DNA from: Paractinoplanes brasiliensis | Lineage (GTDB): Bacteria > Actinomycetota > Actinomycetes > Mycobacteriales > Micromonosporaceae | Direction: 5' to 3' | DNA: 64,000 nt | Assembly: GCF_004362215.1 (NCBI RefSeq) | Contig: NZ_SNWR01000001.1 | Span: 3,578,001-3,642,000, forward strand | Part shown: positions 19,301 to 26,787 of the stretch, piece by piece | Layout: each line of letters starts with the position of its first letter | Numbering within the stretch: the first letter of the stretch is position 1 | The notes under the pieces: generated by a model | What the model was told of the DNA's origin: nothing | Databases searched by the model: none | What the model saw: the letters and a program-made list of their open reading frames with translations, nothing else | Position numbers and translations under genes: made by a program

Positions 19301-20163
19301 GGCTCCGCGAGCAGGAGAATTTGATGCTGGTGACGAGGCAGGTCGGCGGCGAGGCTGCGATCCGGGAGGAAGAGAATCAGTGGCTGGGGCTGCTGGATCA
19401 GCTGGGCCAAACTGTTGGGGTCGGTGACGAACAACGCCCGGGTGTTGTGCCGCTCCAACGGCTCTAACGTTGCGGCTACGAAGGCTCGTGCTTCGTCCGG
19501 CCTCATGTCACCACCGAGCGAGATCATCTCCTGACCCGCGTTGAGTGTTTCCCGCAACGACTCGGCTGCCTGTTCGCGCCCGGCCAGGACAACGCGGGCG
19601 TCGAGTTCGATCGTCGTTGACGGCAGCCAGGTGCCGGACCACCACTCAGCGGCTGGACGGACACCGGGCATCGCTTTGCCGAGTTGCTCGGCAAGCCATG
19701 CGGTAGTTGCGGGGGCAGCGTCCAGCCAGAGGTGGATCTTGTCCAAGTTGTAGGCCCGGACGTCCTTCCATCGACCCTCGCCCCTCCGCTGTTCGGCCCA
19801 GCCAGCCGACTTGGTCCATGGCGCAAGAATTGCCTGGACGTAGGTGACCTCACCGAGAGCCTGACCGTTCGGGCCGGTCTGACGTTTTCCGTAATCGTCG
19901 TTGGCCTTGTCCTGCCCGCCGCCGACCGACAGCTCCCATACCGATGTTCCGGACGGAACGAACGCTGTCTCTCCGGTTGCGGTCACTACACCATCGAAAC
20001 CACCAGTGGCCACGCCGGACCCGCCGGGCATATCCAACTCGGTCAAGCCCTTGCCGGTCTCGGCGATCAGTCGACGGACCAGTAGGGGAAAGACCATGTC
20101 GAAGCCGGCCGAGCCGGCAGCATGTCGCAGATCATCGCGGGTGATCGGGGGCCACGTTGCCAT
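16384..20163 (-). CDS. Giant protein with a nuclease-like N-terminus
   Basis: This is a 1259-residue protein. Residues 50-95 match a pattern I know from large defence-island proteins: G-x-D-G (D57), a P-x-G turn at 70-72, W-E-L-S with E77, then K86 and a D-Y-x-K-R. It is a restriction-like fold in which the usual E-x-K is spread out. A helical and beta segment follows (to about 250) where related proteins carry a NTP-binding-like site; here no good Walker A is seen (GGDMRPDEA). The remaining 900 residues look like a long array of helical repeats, probably a sensor. The start ATG has no Shine-Dalgarno sequence, but TACTTT lies 6 bases upstream, so the mRNA is probably leaderless. Confidence 0.65.
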   Translation of the reverse strand: MATWPPITRDDLRHAAGSAGFDMVFPLLVRRLIAETGKGLTELDMPGGSGVATGGFDGVVTATGETAFVPSGTSVWELSVGGGQDKANDDYGKRQTGPNGQALGEVTYVQAILAPWTKSAGWAEQRRGEGRWKDVRAYNLDKIHLWLDAAPATTAWLAEQLGKAMPGVRPAAEWWSGTWLPSTTIELDARVVLAGREQAAESLRETLNAGQEMISLGGDMRPDEARAFVAATLEPLERHNTRALFVTDPNSLAQLIQQPQPLILFLPDRSLAADLPRHQHQILLLAEPGAVGTIPVPRVDGQAVATKMQADGLDHERTWSLGALARRSLLALRRSLAKNPTPLTPSWVSEPDVIRRRLLLIGGWFGAGEHDRTLVARCVGRPYELVHETALKLAAVPEIPFVAEVDDHWHLLSPEDAWTLLGPQLTPDDLHAFRSAALEVFSEVDPNIATREADPFQEMTSDVRRKFSGALRMGLAQTLALLGGDTSLRAPRNTTGAEWARLVVRDVLRAADADDTYALWTSLGDVLPLLAEAAPQEVLAALSRDLPHGPRLHRHMFQDKDRNQFGSGVPSPHLAVLAALSVVAWSTDYVDEVVEILGQLAAIDPGGTWSNRPANSLVSILSCWAPNTTADLDHRIRMTARLLRQQPEVALPVLHDLLPHSHRLQIVQPGPRFRDWKQTQKVTRADVDTQTDAVVEMLLDNLSDEPDRFIRMISHFDQLSPAHRAVFADRLNELGAVLTDDVQRERVFDAVREFVARHREYSDAGWALPEERLLPLEVAAEAVRPHDPVRRNAWLFASDWITLGDHSRRDDIAAYQRTIRQLRSQAIEEICRSGGEEALAELATNTNYPHLVGDGLAGVGGNWDDVMLVWLTEDNGFRPEVAFAYLAERLRDGGTEARDRLLHATTNTSAQARILRATREPRAAWTKLTELDPAVADRYWREFVFYGLGHDFEFVLEAARSLTAVGRPAAALHLLVLYRNRCNTAEAAEIAADALDVLIASGREDPEFATLRDHDFREVIALLADHRDTIGAQRLLTIEWQLFPVLGFEADAPALHGALAEDPALFVELVRYAFKGEGIELDENESEGDEPEPARQDRALRAYEVLHDWRRCPGVRADGTLDADRLRQWVDDARARLGTLGRQRVGDSQIGQILAYAPPDPDGVFPPRPVRDLLEDLRSHPLENGLHVGIYNRRGVTTRGVYDGGDQERQLATDYQRQASAAAAWPRTRKLLTSLAESYERDARGFDVEAERARRGLRG

Positions 20164-20169
20164 GGTTGC

Positions 20170-20175
20170 AAAGTA
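20170..20175 (-). promoter_or_regulatory. Probable -10 box of a leaderless gene
   Basis: On the minus strand TACTTT (a TANNNT -10 box) ends six bases before the ATG at 20163. This would place the transcription start at or next to the start codon. There is no Shine-Dalgarno sequence. No convincing -35 box is seen at 17-18 bases. Confidence 0.4.
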
Positions 20176-20367
20176 CCGGCAGGGTCCGACACAAATGCTG
20201 GAGCGCAGGCGAATCGGAGGAGCCTAGATGCCGGGACCGCGCCGGTGTCTGTGCCGGGTGTCCATGGGGCCTTACGCTTTCAAAGACGTCGACCTGTCGG
20301 GTCGGCACTGCCGGGCCCGCATTCACCAACGTCCCGACGCATCGGTGGTGCTGTGGCATCGTCGGCC

Positions 20368-20592
20368 TCAGGCTTGATCGTCAACTTTAGTCTCGGCGGT
20401 CTCGGCGGTCTCGGCGGTCTCGGCGGTCTCGGCGGTCTCGGGTGCGGCTTGCTGCCGTTTCTTTCGGTTCATGTACTGCTCAGTAGCGACGGCGAGGTAC
20501 GTCTCCGGGCTGATGTCCATTCTTCGGGCGGCGACCTCCACCTCGCGGTACAGCGAGTCGTCGATGTCGATCATCATGATCGTTCTGGCCAT
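20368..20592 (-). CDS. Small ribbon-helix-helix-like protein with an ETA-repeat tail
   Basis: This is a 74-residue protein. Residues 1-40 (a beta strand TIMMIDIDD, then two short helices) resemble the ribbon-helix-helix folds of small antitoxins and plasmid regulators. The tail is a run of Glu-Thr-Ala triplets encoded by a 9-base tandem repeat and ends in a short acidic piece. The ATG has AAAGGA at good spacing. It is followed on the same strand by the giant protein gene (start 20163), about 200 bases away, and preceded by the 462-residue gene. DNA binding is inferred. Confidence 0.6.
   Translation of the reverse strand: MARTIMMIDIDDSLYREVEVAARRMDISPETYLAVATEQYMNRKKRQQAAPETAETAETAETAETAETKVDDQA
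20392..20436 (-). repeat. Nine-base tandem repeat, five copies
   Basis: CTCGGCGGT occurs five times head to tail with no mismatch and is followed by a partial copy. It lies in frame within the small protein gene and encodes Glu-Thr-Ala units. Copy number can change by slippage without breaking the frame. Confidence 0.85.
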
Positions 20593-20644
20593 GAGAGATT
20601 CCTTTCAAGGTAAGTACGGGTTCAGCCGTGGCCATGGCCACGGT

Positions 20645-22033
20645 TCAGGATTTGTGGTTGAGGGCTTTTAGGAGAGCAAGCCTTCGGTCATGGTCTACGG
20701 GATCGTCGCGCAGGATTCGGTAGAGGCTGGGTGCGTCGCCGGGGCGGACCCCCGTTTCCGCGCTCTGCGCCCGGTAGCGGTCGCGGATTAGCCAAGGAAT
20801 GTGGCGCACCTCGGGGCGCGTCCACCCTTCTATCGCCCGCTGTGTCAGCCCGGTCGCGATGACGTCCAGCGATGAGCGAGGACGCCGGCGTGCCCAAGCT
20901 CCCGCGTCCAGCGGGTCGACGTTGCGGATGGCGAGTGGATCAACGAGGTCCTGCCAGAAGCGTTCGTTGGCGTAGAGCCGTCGGCCCATGGCATCAGCCC
21001 AGCGGTAGGCAGCGACGGGCGTGATGTCACTGTTGCGCAAGGTCATGAGGCTCGCGATCCGGTCTCGGGTGTCGCTCAGACCGAGCCGGGTGAGGACGGT
21101 GCGCCACGGAGTCGCCTGTTTCAAGGCAAGGTTGTGCGCTAGCCAAATCGGTTCGCTGGTTGCCTTCCGGTGCCGGCGCTTGCCGCTGCCGGAGGACGTG
21201 CTCCTGAGTTCTTCCCAGCCGCGTCCTGATGCTCTCCAGTCATCGAGAAGCCCTACTCGGGCGGGGTATGCCATCTGGCATATATCACGGGCGAGGCGGC
21301 CGGGGAACGCGTCGTACAGGCCGCCATGGGCCAGGGTGTCCAGATGCCAGGAGGCGGCAGCGATCTGGGCCGCGGTCATGCTCGCGCGTAAGCCTGGACG
21401 GTTCTTGATCGCAGCTGAGTACAGCGGATCGGGCTGTCGGTAGCGGGTGTCGAACACGTCCGCATCGGGAGTGATCGCCCACCAGGCGGCGGCCTCGGCG
21501 CGGGTGGCGGCGTCCCCACCAGGTTGGGATGCGCTCCGTAGGGCCTCGGCGGCCCGGCCTGCAAGCCGGCGAGCCGCACGGTGCGGGACATCGAACGTGT
21601 CCCAGCAGGGCTCCATGGTCCAGTACGCCGGGTGGGCAGGGCTCGCCGGCCGCTCGGCCAACCGCGGAATCACACAGTCGTAGTCGCGATGGAACACGTT
21701 GAAGTAAGAGTTCCACGTGTCGATCAGCGACCCAGGGCCGTTCAGGCTGGCTAGCGCCTGCATCGAGCGGATCAGTTCTGCCTGGCCGCAAACTACGATG
21801 CGGACGGACCTGATCACCAGAGTGACGCCGGGGATCGTCGCGTCACTCAGCAAACTGATCCCCCACCCGCTGGCGAGGCCGACGTTGCGATGTTCTAGAC
21901 GAAATCGCTGATCAGTTCGCCCTTCGGAGACTGCTGCGATTCGGCGTAAAAGATCCGGTGCACGCCAGCAGCGGTCGTCCGTGACGGGCTCCGCGTCCCA
22001 GGTCAGGATGTCGTGTGCCGCCACCATCGTCAT
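20645..22033 (-). CDS. Hypothetical protein coupled to a degenerate nuclease-fold gene
   Basis: This is a 462-residue protein of unknown function. It starts with ATGA overlapping the stop of the upstream gene by four bases. The sequence is mixed helix and strand, Arg- and Trp-rich. A Ser-Gly-rich basic linker lies around residue 285 (STSSGSGKRRHRKA). No known motif is seen. The pair resembles paired hypothetical genes in actinobacterial integrative elements, but I cannot name the family. Confidence 0.6.
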   Translation of the reverse strand: MTMVAAHDILTWDAEPVTDDRCWRAPDLLRRIAAVSEGRTDQRFRLEHRNVGLASGWGISLLSDATIPGVTLVIRSVRIVVCGQAELIRSMQALASLNGPGSLIDTWNSYFNVFHRDYDCVIPRLAERPASPAHPAYWTMEPCWDTFDVPHRAARRLAGRAAEALRSASQPGGDAATRAEAAAWWAITPDADVFDTRYRQPDPLYSAAIKNRPGLRASMTAAQIAAASWHLDTLAHGGLYDAFPGRLARDICQMAYPARVGLLDDWRASGRGWEELRSTSSGSGKRRHRKATSEPIWLAHNLALKQATPWRTVLTRLGLSDTRDRIASLMTLRNSDITPVAAYRWADAMGRRLYANERFWQDLVDPLAIRNVDPLDAGAWARRRPRSSLDVIATGLTQRAIEGWTRPEVRHIPWLIRDRYRAQSAETGVRPGDAPSLYRILRDDPVDHDRRLALLKALNHKS

Positions 22034-22845
22034 CCGGTTGTCAGCCGTGCGTCGGGGGCATCGTCGGTGGTGGTCTGTGCCGGGGGTCTGGGATGGCGTT
22101 GCCGCAGGTCAGCGAGCAGACACTCGGCGTGGTACCAGCGGCGGCGGCCGATACGCCGGCCGGCGCTGACGAGATCTCCCAGATTCAGCGGTGAAGTGCA
22201 ACGCGCGCACGTTCCGCCGCGCTGGGCGTTGATCGATTGGCGGGCAAGCCGATATGACGCGAGGAGCCGCGGGGCGTCGGCCCGGCAGGTCTTGTCGCGG
22301 GTGTGACCGCTGTGGCCGCAGACAAGACGGTCTGCCTGGCTGTTGTTCTCTACATCAACGAGACCACAGGTCTCACATGCGGTCCACTGGCACGAGTCGC
22401 CGCTGATGGTGTACATCACGTGGTGAACGACGGATCGCGGCCCGGTGGCGCACATGTCCTCGGGCGCGGGTATGCCACCGATGCTGAACAGCACGCTGCG
22501 GGCCTGCCAGTCCTCGGACAGCGGGCCGGCGGTGTGACTTACGGGAAACCCGCAGCCCACCTCGGGAGCGGACAGTCCCGGGCCCTCATCGGCTGTGGTG
22601 GTGGCAATGAAGGCGAACTCTTGCCACCGCCGGAAGTCCTCGGTGCCGGTGCCGTCACCGATCTGGACCCACAGCGCCTGGCGTGGCAGCCAGAAGTCCG
22701 GCTCGTACTCCACGCCACTGCCCAGGATCAGTTTCCGGCTGCGGAACTGCCAGGGGACGAATAGGTCCTCAAAGCACAAAGCCCATTGGGCATGCACCAG
22801 CGTTGGGAATCGAACGCCCGCGAAGTGAACATCGTTCGCGCTCAT
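22030..22845 (-). CDS. PD-(D/E)XK-fold protein with lost catalytic residues, plus zinc ribbons
   Basis: This is a 271-residue protein. The first 70 residues follow the pattern of actinobacterial restriction-like proteins (RF.S.LEARWAVFFD, then YLPDFWLP, then WxEVKG). The first motif reads FPTLVHAQWALCFE, PDFWLP keeps its Asp, and the final motif is WVQIGDG, so the Glu and Lys expected in E-x-K are Gln and Gly. A cysteine pair follows at about 170 (TACETCG) and another at about 225 (CARC). The ATG at 22845 was preferred; an in-frame extension to 23127 would cross the operator of the divergent regulator. It overlaps the next gene by four bases. It is probably a non-cutting DNA-end or DNA-binding protein (inference). 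Confidence 0.58.
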   Translation of the reverse strand: MSANDVHFAGVRFPTLVHAQWALCFEDLFVPWQFRSRKLILGSGVEYEPDFWLPRQALWVQIGDGTGTEDFRRWQEFAFIATTTADEGPGLSAPEVGCGFPVSHTAGPLSEDWQARSVLFSIGGIPAPEDMCATGPRSVVHHVMYTISGDSCQWTACETCGLVDVENNSQADRLVCGHSGHTRDKTCRADAPRLLASYRLARQSINAQRGGTCARCTSPLNLGDLVSAGRRIGRRRWYHAECLLADLRQRHPRPPAQTTTDDAPDARLTTG

Positions 22846-23026
22846 GGTGAGGGCTTTCTGTCTCGGTAGCAGAAGCGCCGTACCCCCGGCTGGGGAGATG
22901 CCATCCCTTGGTGGCGGAGACAGTAAGCCGCCATCGTCGCGGTCCAGGTCGAAACGGGGGTCGTCGGTAGTTCCACCGCGCGGCGAGATCACACCAAGGA
23001 CGGCTGTTTCGCAATCTAGCTCAGAA

Positions 23027-23044
23027 AGTGCAGTTTCCTGCACT
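23027..23044. promoter_or_regulatory. Perfect inverted repeat, likely operator of the XRE regulator
   Basis: AGTGCAG-TTTC-CTGCACT is a perfect 7-base inverted repeat. It lies 35 bases before the GTG of the XRE regulator and upstream of the divergent gene at 22845, so one site could control both. Confidence 0.6.
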
Positions 23045-23078
23045 GACATGCCGGAGTGAGGCAAGTTGCCTTGATTTC

Positions 23079-23393
23079 GTGATCGAGCCACCACCGCCGT
23101 ACGACGAGGTGGCTCTCGGGGTGGCAATCAGCAGGCTCCGCATGGAAGAAGGGCTGACCCTTGAGCAGCTCGCCGAGCGCAGCGGCGTCTCCCGCCGTCA
23201 GTTGATCAACATCGAGCAGGCGAAGCACGCCCCGACGGTCACCACCCTGCATGCCATCGCGTATGGCCTGAACGTGGCAGTCGGAGACCTGGCGAACGTC
23301 GGCTCTGCACGTTCGGCATCAGGTCCGAGCGCCGTCGCCCCCGTGTCGCCAGGGGGAACGAAGCCCTTCGACGAACGGCAAGCCGCCTCCTGA
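23079..23393 (+). CDS. XRE-family helix-turn-helix regulator
   Basis: This is a 104-residue regulator. Residues 10-65 form a Cro/C1-type HTH: ISRLRMEEGLTLEQLAERSGVSRRQLINIEQ. The C-terminal 35 residues are Ser/Pro/Gly-rich and probably disordered. The GTG at 23079 was chosen because the frame upstream contains the operator. It is divergent from the 22845 gene and probably represses that promoter and its own through the inverted repeat at 23027. Confidence 0.75.
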   Translation: MIEPPPPYDEVALGVAISRLRMEEGLTLEQLAERSGVSRRQLINIEQAKHAPTVTTLHAIAYGLNVAVGDLANVGSARSASGPSAVAPVSPGGTKPFDERQAAS

Positions 23394-23655
23394 TGTCCGC
23401 TGGCCCCGCCAAGGCGGGGAACCATATGTCTGACGACTTGCGGCCCCCGGTCCCCGGCGTGTTCTGAACCCGACCACCCGTCCACTGCGCCGGCTCGCCG
23501 AGGTTCTACAAGGCGTCCAGGGCGGGCGGCGGACGAGAGGCTCGGTCGCGGCGCGGCGGCGCTGGCAGGCGGCCTCCGGCCTGGCTGCCAGTCGGCCGGA
23601 TCGCGAGGCTCTGCTCGGCCGGCCCGAAACCGCCACGCCGCGTACAACCTCGCGC

Positions 23656-23694
23656 GTTAACAATCGCGGTGATAATATATCGCGCATGTTTAAC
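23656..23694. promoter_or_regulatory. AT-rich imperfect palindrome over the start of the toxin-like gene
   Basis: A 39-base imperfect palindrome runs from GTTAAC (23656) to GTTTAAC (ending 23694) and is centred near 23675. It contains GATAAT (23671-23676), a good -10 box, ending nine bases before the ATG at 23686. Transcription would start at or near the start codon, giving a leaderless mRNA, and a repressor bound here would block it. The site stands out in otherwise GC-rich DNA. Confidence 0.5.
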
Positions 23695-24327
23695 GATGAC
23701 GTCGAGCGGATTCGGACGGCACTGCTTCCGTTGTGTGAACCGCTGCACGGCGTCTTCACCTGGGCGGATCAACGTCGCCGCGAGGTGTTGAGTGACCTCG
23801 ACGGTGAGGCGGTCTACCGCTGGCACGCGACCCACACCGTCCGGGCCTACGCCCACCTCCAGCTGGGTAAGACCGTGATCGCCCCTTGGCAGTTGACGGG
23901 CAACCATGCCCGCAACGGCGAGTTGTGGCTGTCCGACGGTGACTACCGCATCCGGTTCCTGCACGCCGTCCGCGACAGCGACGTCCCGCCTCCTGGGTTC
24001 AACGACGCCCGGCAGGCGTACTATCGCAACCCGCCGTTGTTCGATCTGCCGGTACCGCGCCTGCTGGGCCCACCGGATGACCGGCTGCTGTTCGTCTGGC
24101 GCATCGACGCCAAGACCGGCGTGCCGATCTTCCGCGTCGTCAGGCCGATCGGTACCTGGAAGTGGGGCGATCATGCAGCGACGGACATCGACTTCATTCT
24201 GCCGGAGACCGCGGAGGATCTTGCTGCTCTAGAGTTCGAGCCGTCGGATGAAGGTATGGAACTAGACATCCCGGACGAGGATGGTCTGGAAGGCGGGGCC
24301 GAAGATGCTGGCGGAAGCGCCGGGTGA
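23686..24327 (+). CDS. Putative toxin partner of an XRE-ImmA/IrrE protein
   Basis: This is a 213-residue protein of unknown fold. It is mixed alpha/beta, with segments such as LQLGKTVIAPWQL and YRIRFLHAVRDSDVPPPG, and an acidic C-terminal tail of about 40 residues. The ATG at 23686 lies in the palindrome and has no Shine-Dalgarno sequence. Its end overlaps the XRE-ImmA/IrrE gene by 23 bases. This order, a small unknown protein followed by an HTH-metallopeptidase, is that of toxin-antitoxin pairs such as RosmerTA-type systems. The toxin role is inferred from this order only. Confidence 0.6.
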   Translation: MFNDDVERIRTALLPLCEPLHGVFTWADQRRREVLSDLDGEAVYRWHATHTVRAYAHLQLGKTVIAPWQLTGNHARNGELWLSDGDYRIRFLHAVRDSDVPPPGFNDARQAYYRNPPLFDLPVPRLLGPPDDRLLFVWRIDAKTGVPIFRVVRPIGTWKWGDHAATDIDFILPETAEDLAALEFEPSDEGMELDIPDEDGLEGGAEDAGGSAG

Positions 24328-25450
24328 GCGTCTCAAGACGCTCCGCGACATCCTCGGGCTGACTCAGGCTCAGCTGGCCGAGGTTTCCGGCGTCACACAG
24401 CCTTGGATCTCCGATGTCGAAACCGGGAGCCGCGACGCCACCGACGACAAGCTGACGCAGATCGCCACCGCCACCGGTACGCCGTTGACCTTCTTCAAGG
24501 TTCAACCGACGTCGGTCCCGCTGGACAGCTTGCGATTCCGCAAGAACTCACGGGCCCGCAAGACGATGACCCGGCGCGTCCATGCTGTCTACGGCGAGAG
24601 TTTCCGGGTCGCTGAAACCCTATTCGATGCGGAGCGCTACCCGACCCCGTCACTGCCGTTCGCCGCCGGAGATGAGAACCTCGACGACAAACAGATCGAG
24701 CAGTTGGCGGCGGAGACCCGCGAATCCCTGCGGCTCGCGCCCACCGCGCCGATCCCTCATCTGACCCGCGCGCTGGAACGTGCCGGCATCGCGGTAGCGC
24801 CGCTGGTCCTGCCGGATGTCGAGGGCGAGGAAAACATCCCGGTCGGGCATTTCGGCGTCTCCCACTGGGCGGGTATCGGCGCGGCGGCCCTGGTCGGGTA
24901 CTTCCCCGGTCAGCAGGGCGACCGCGACCGGTTCACCCTCGCCCATGAGGTGGGTCACCTGGTGCTGCACACATTCCGGCCCCGCACCCAACAGGCCGTG
25001 GCCGAGGACGAGGCCAACCGCTTCGCCACCGCGCTGTTGGTACCGGTGGAACGGGCCACGGCGATGATGTCCGAGGCTCTCACCCTGTCGGACTATGCCC
25101 GGCTCAAAGCGACGTGGGGTGTGTCGATCCAGGCCCTCATCATGCGCGCCCACACCGTCGGGGCCATCGGCGACACCCGCAAGAACTCGCTGTACGTGCA
25201 GTTGTCGGCGAAAGGCTGGCGTAAGCAGGAGCCGGTGACCGTCGGCCACGAGGCCCCGAAACTGCTGTGGACGCTGCTCTCGCGCCGATACGGCCCTCGG
25301 CCCTACCTTCCCGGTTCCGAGGACCTCGCCATCCATCCCACGCTGCTACGTTCGATCGCCCCCACCGAGCCCTCCGCGGCGGCGGCACGGCCCGCTCCGG
25401 CAGCGACCGCCGAGCCGGCGCTGAAGGTTTACAACTTCCGGCGTCGCTGA
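24305..25450 (+). CDS. XRE regulator fused to an ImmA/IrrE metallopeptidase
   Basis: This is a 381-residue protein. The HTH lies at about 8-60 (LRDILGLTQAQLAEVSGVTQ). The ImmA/IrrE zinc peptidase domain has HEVGH at 214-218 and a later Glu at about 236 in EDEANRFA. These proteins bind an operator and respond to a signal by cleaving a partner or by releasing DNA. The ATG at 24305 was chosen because GGAAGG lies about 10 bases upstream; an in-frame ATG at 24281 adds eight residues. It overlaps the end of the preceding toxin-like gene. It is probably the antitoxin and the repressor acting at 23656-23694. Confidence 0.82.
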   Translation: MLAEAPGERLKTLRDILGLTQAQLAEVSGVTQPWISDVETGSRDATDDKLTQIATATGTPLTFFKVQPTSVPLDSLRFRKNSRARKTMTRRVHAVYGESFRVAETLFDAERYPTPSLPFAAGDENLDDKQIEQLAAETRESLRLAPTAPIPHLTRALERAGIAVAPLVLPDVEGEENIPVGHFGVSHWAGIGAAALVGYFPGQQGDRDRFTLAHEVGHLVLHTFRPRTQQAVAEDEANRFATALLVPVERATAMMSEALTLSDYARLKATWGVSIQALIMRAHTVGAIGDTRKNSLYVQLSAKGWRKQEPVTVGHEAPKLLWTLLSRRYGPRPYLPGSEDLAIHPTLLRSIAPTEPSAAAARPAPAATAEPALKVYNFRRR

Positions 25451-25518
25451 CGGCCGCAGGGCAGAACGGTCCGAGAACCCCCAGCACGGGTGTGAAGGGC
25501 AGCTGGCCCGGTGTGTTA

Positions 25519-26787
25519 TCAGTCCTGTACGCCGGCGTGCACGGCCTCGTCGTCATCGCTGTTCGGTAAGTCCTCTGGACCCTTCGGCGCTTCCCATCCG
25601 AGGGACAGAACACGCACGTCCGGCGTGGATGGCAATGATATTTGCGTCACGGCAGGTGAATTAGCCATCAAAGAAAGCGTTTTCCGAATCATTTCACCAT
25701 GCGCTTCCCAAATACCCGGTTGGGCGGTGAGCGCTTGCAGGAGGGGCCACACTTCAAAAGGACCACCATCGTGGCACACCTGAGAATGACGAGCGGATGG
25801 ACTTAGCTCATCATCCTGAAAATGCGCGACGCGTTCGATATCGTCGAATCGGAATGACAGGATGTGGCGCGGTGCCGAGCGAGAAGCGTCCGTTGCCGTT
25901 TCCTCGTTCGCCTCCTCCGGTTGAGCACGTCGCAGCCAGTCGCGGAGCCTTCCGCCCAGACGCCTCTTAGCTGGAGGTTCAGCAGCTTCAGCCTCCCCGT
26001 CACCCTTCCAGAGATCGGCACCGGCGGCCACGTCGCCGTAGCGCCGGAATCTCCCAGCGGCCTGACGCAATTCCGAGAGCGGGGTTCCTACGCTCCAAGT
26101 GCCAAAGCAAAACTCCACCTCCTCGTCGTGTTCTTCCTGATTCTGGGCGCGCGCTGCCAACAGCCACAAAGCCTCAGTCTTCCCCGAATCATGAATACCG
26201 GTCAGATAAGTGAGATGATCCCGGGATCTGTCGATTTCCTCAGCTTTCAGTCGCGCCTCGGCGATCATAGCGTCCGCGTCGGCGCGCGCCTTGTCGAGAA
26301 TCTCTTGCGCCCGGTCGAGCGCCGTGTTCACGTAGGCGTCCAAGCCCTCCTCCGCGCTGTGGGCCCGGGCCTGCGCTTCGGCCGCGATTTCTTCCGCAGC
26401 GGCGGCGGTAACGGTAGCGGCGTGCAGCCGGGACAGTTCGGTGTCACGGCGCTGACGTGCGACGAGGGCCTCGGCATCGAGGCGGGCGATTTCGGCCCGA
26501 AGCGTTCGGCGACGGCATTCGAGATCGGGTAGCTCTGTCGCGCCGGCCAGGTCCGCCAGGCTGAACTGCCCCAGTTCGTCGATCCGTAGGCCGACGGGAC
26601 CGCCCGTCAGATCCGCGGCGTCGGGCTCTGAGTCGAAGCCCTCCAGCATCAAGAGCGCATTGAGGTGCACGTCGATGTCTTCGTCGGTGATGTCGTCGAC
26701 GGTCTGGTCGATGAGGTCGAAGACCTCCCGGAACTCGTCGCCGGACGGCTCCTCGCGTCGTGGGTACGAGGTCGGGTCGATGGTCAT
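25519..26787 (-). CDS. Coiled-coil protein coupled to an ECF sigma factor
   Basis: This is a 422-residue protein. The N-terminal 85 residues are acidic. Residues about 85-190 form a long Ala/Glu/Arg-rich coiled coil (AEIARLDAEALVARQRRDTELSR). A basic linker lies near 270 (KRRLGGRLRDWLRRAQ), and a C-terminal domain of about 130 residues ends in an acidic tail. No membrane helix is present, so it is not a standard membrane anti-sigma factor. The ATG overlaps the sigma factor stop by four bases. It could bind and control the sigma factor, or be its target. No known family is recognised. Confidence 0.6.
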   Translation of the reverse strand: MTIDPTSYPRREEPSGDEFREVFDLIDQTVDDITDEDIDVHLNALLMLEGFDSEPDAADLTGGPVGLRIDELGQFSLADLAGATELPDLECRRRTLRAEIARLDAEALVARQRRDTELSRLHAATVTAAAAEEIAAEAQARAHSAEEGLDAYVNTALDRAQEILDKARADADAMIAEARLKAEEIDRSRDHLTYLTGIHDSGKTEALWLLAARAQNQEEHDEEVEFCFGTWSVGTPLSELRQAAGRFRRYGDVAAGADLWKGDGEAEAAEPPAKRRLGGRLRDWLRRAQPEEANEETATDASRSAPRHILSFRFDDIERVAHFQDDELSPSARHSQVCHDGGPFEVWPLLQALTAQPGIWEAHGEMIRKTLSLMANSPAVTQISLPSTPDVRVLSLGWEAPKGPEDLPNSDDDEAVHAGVQD

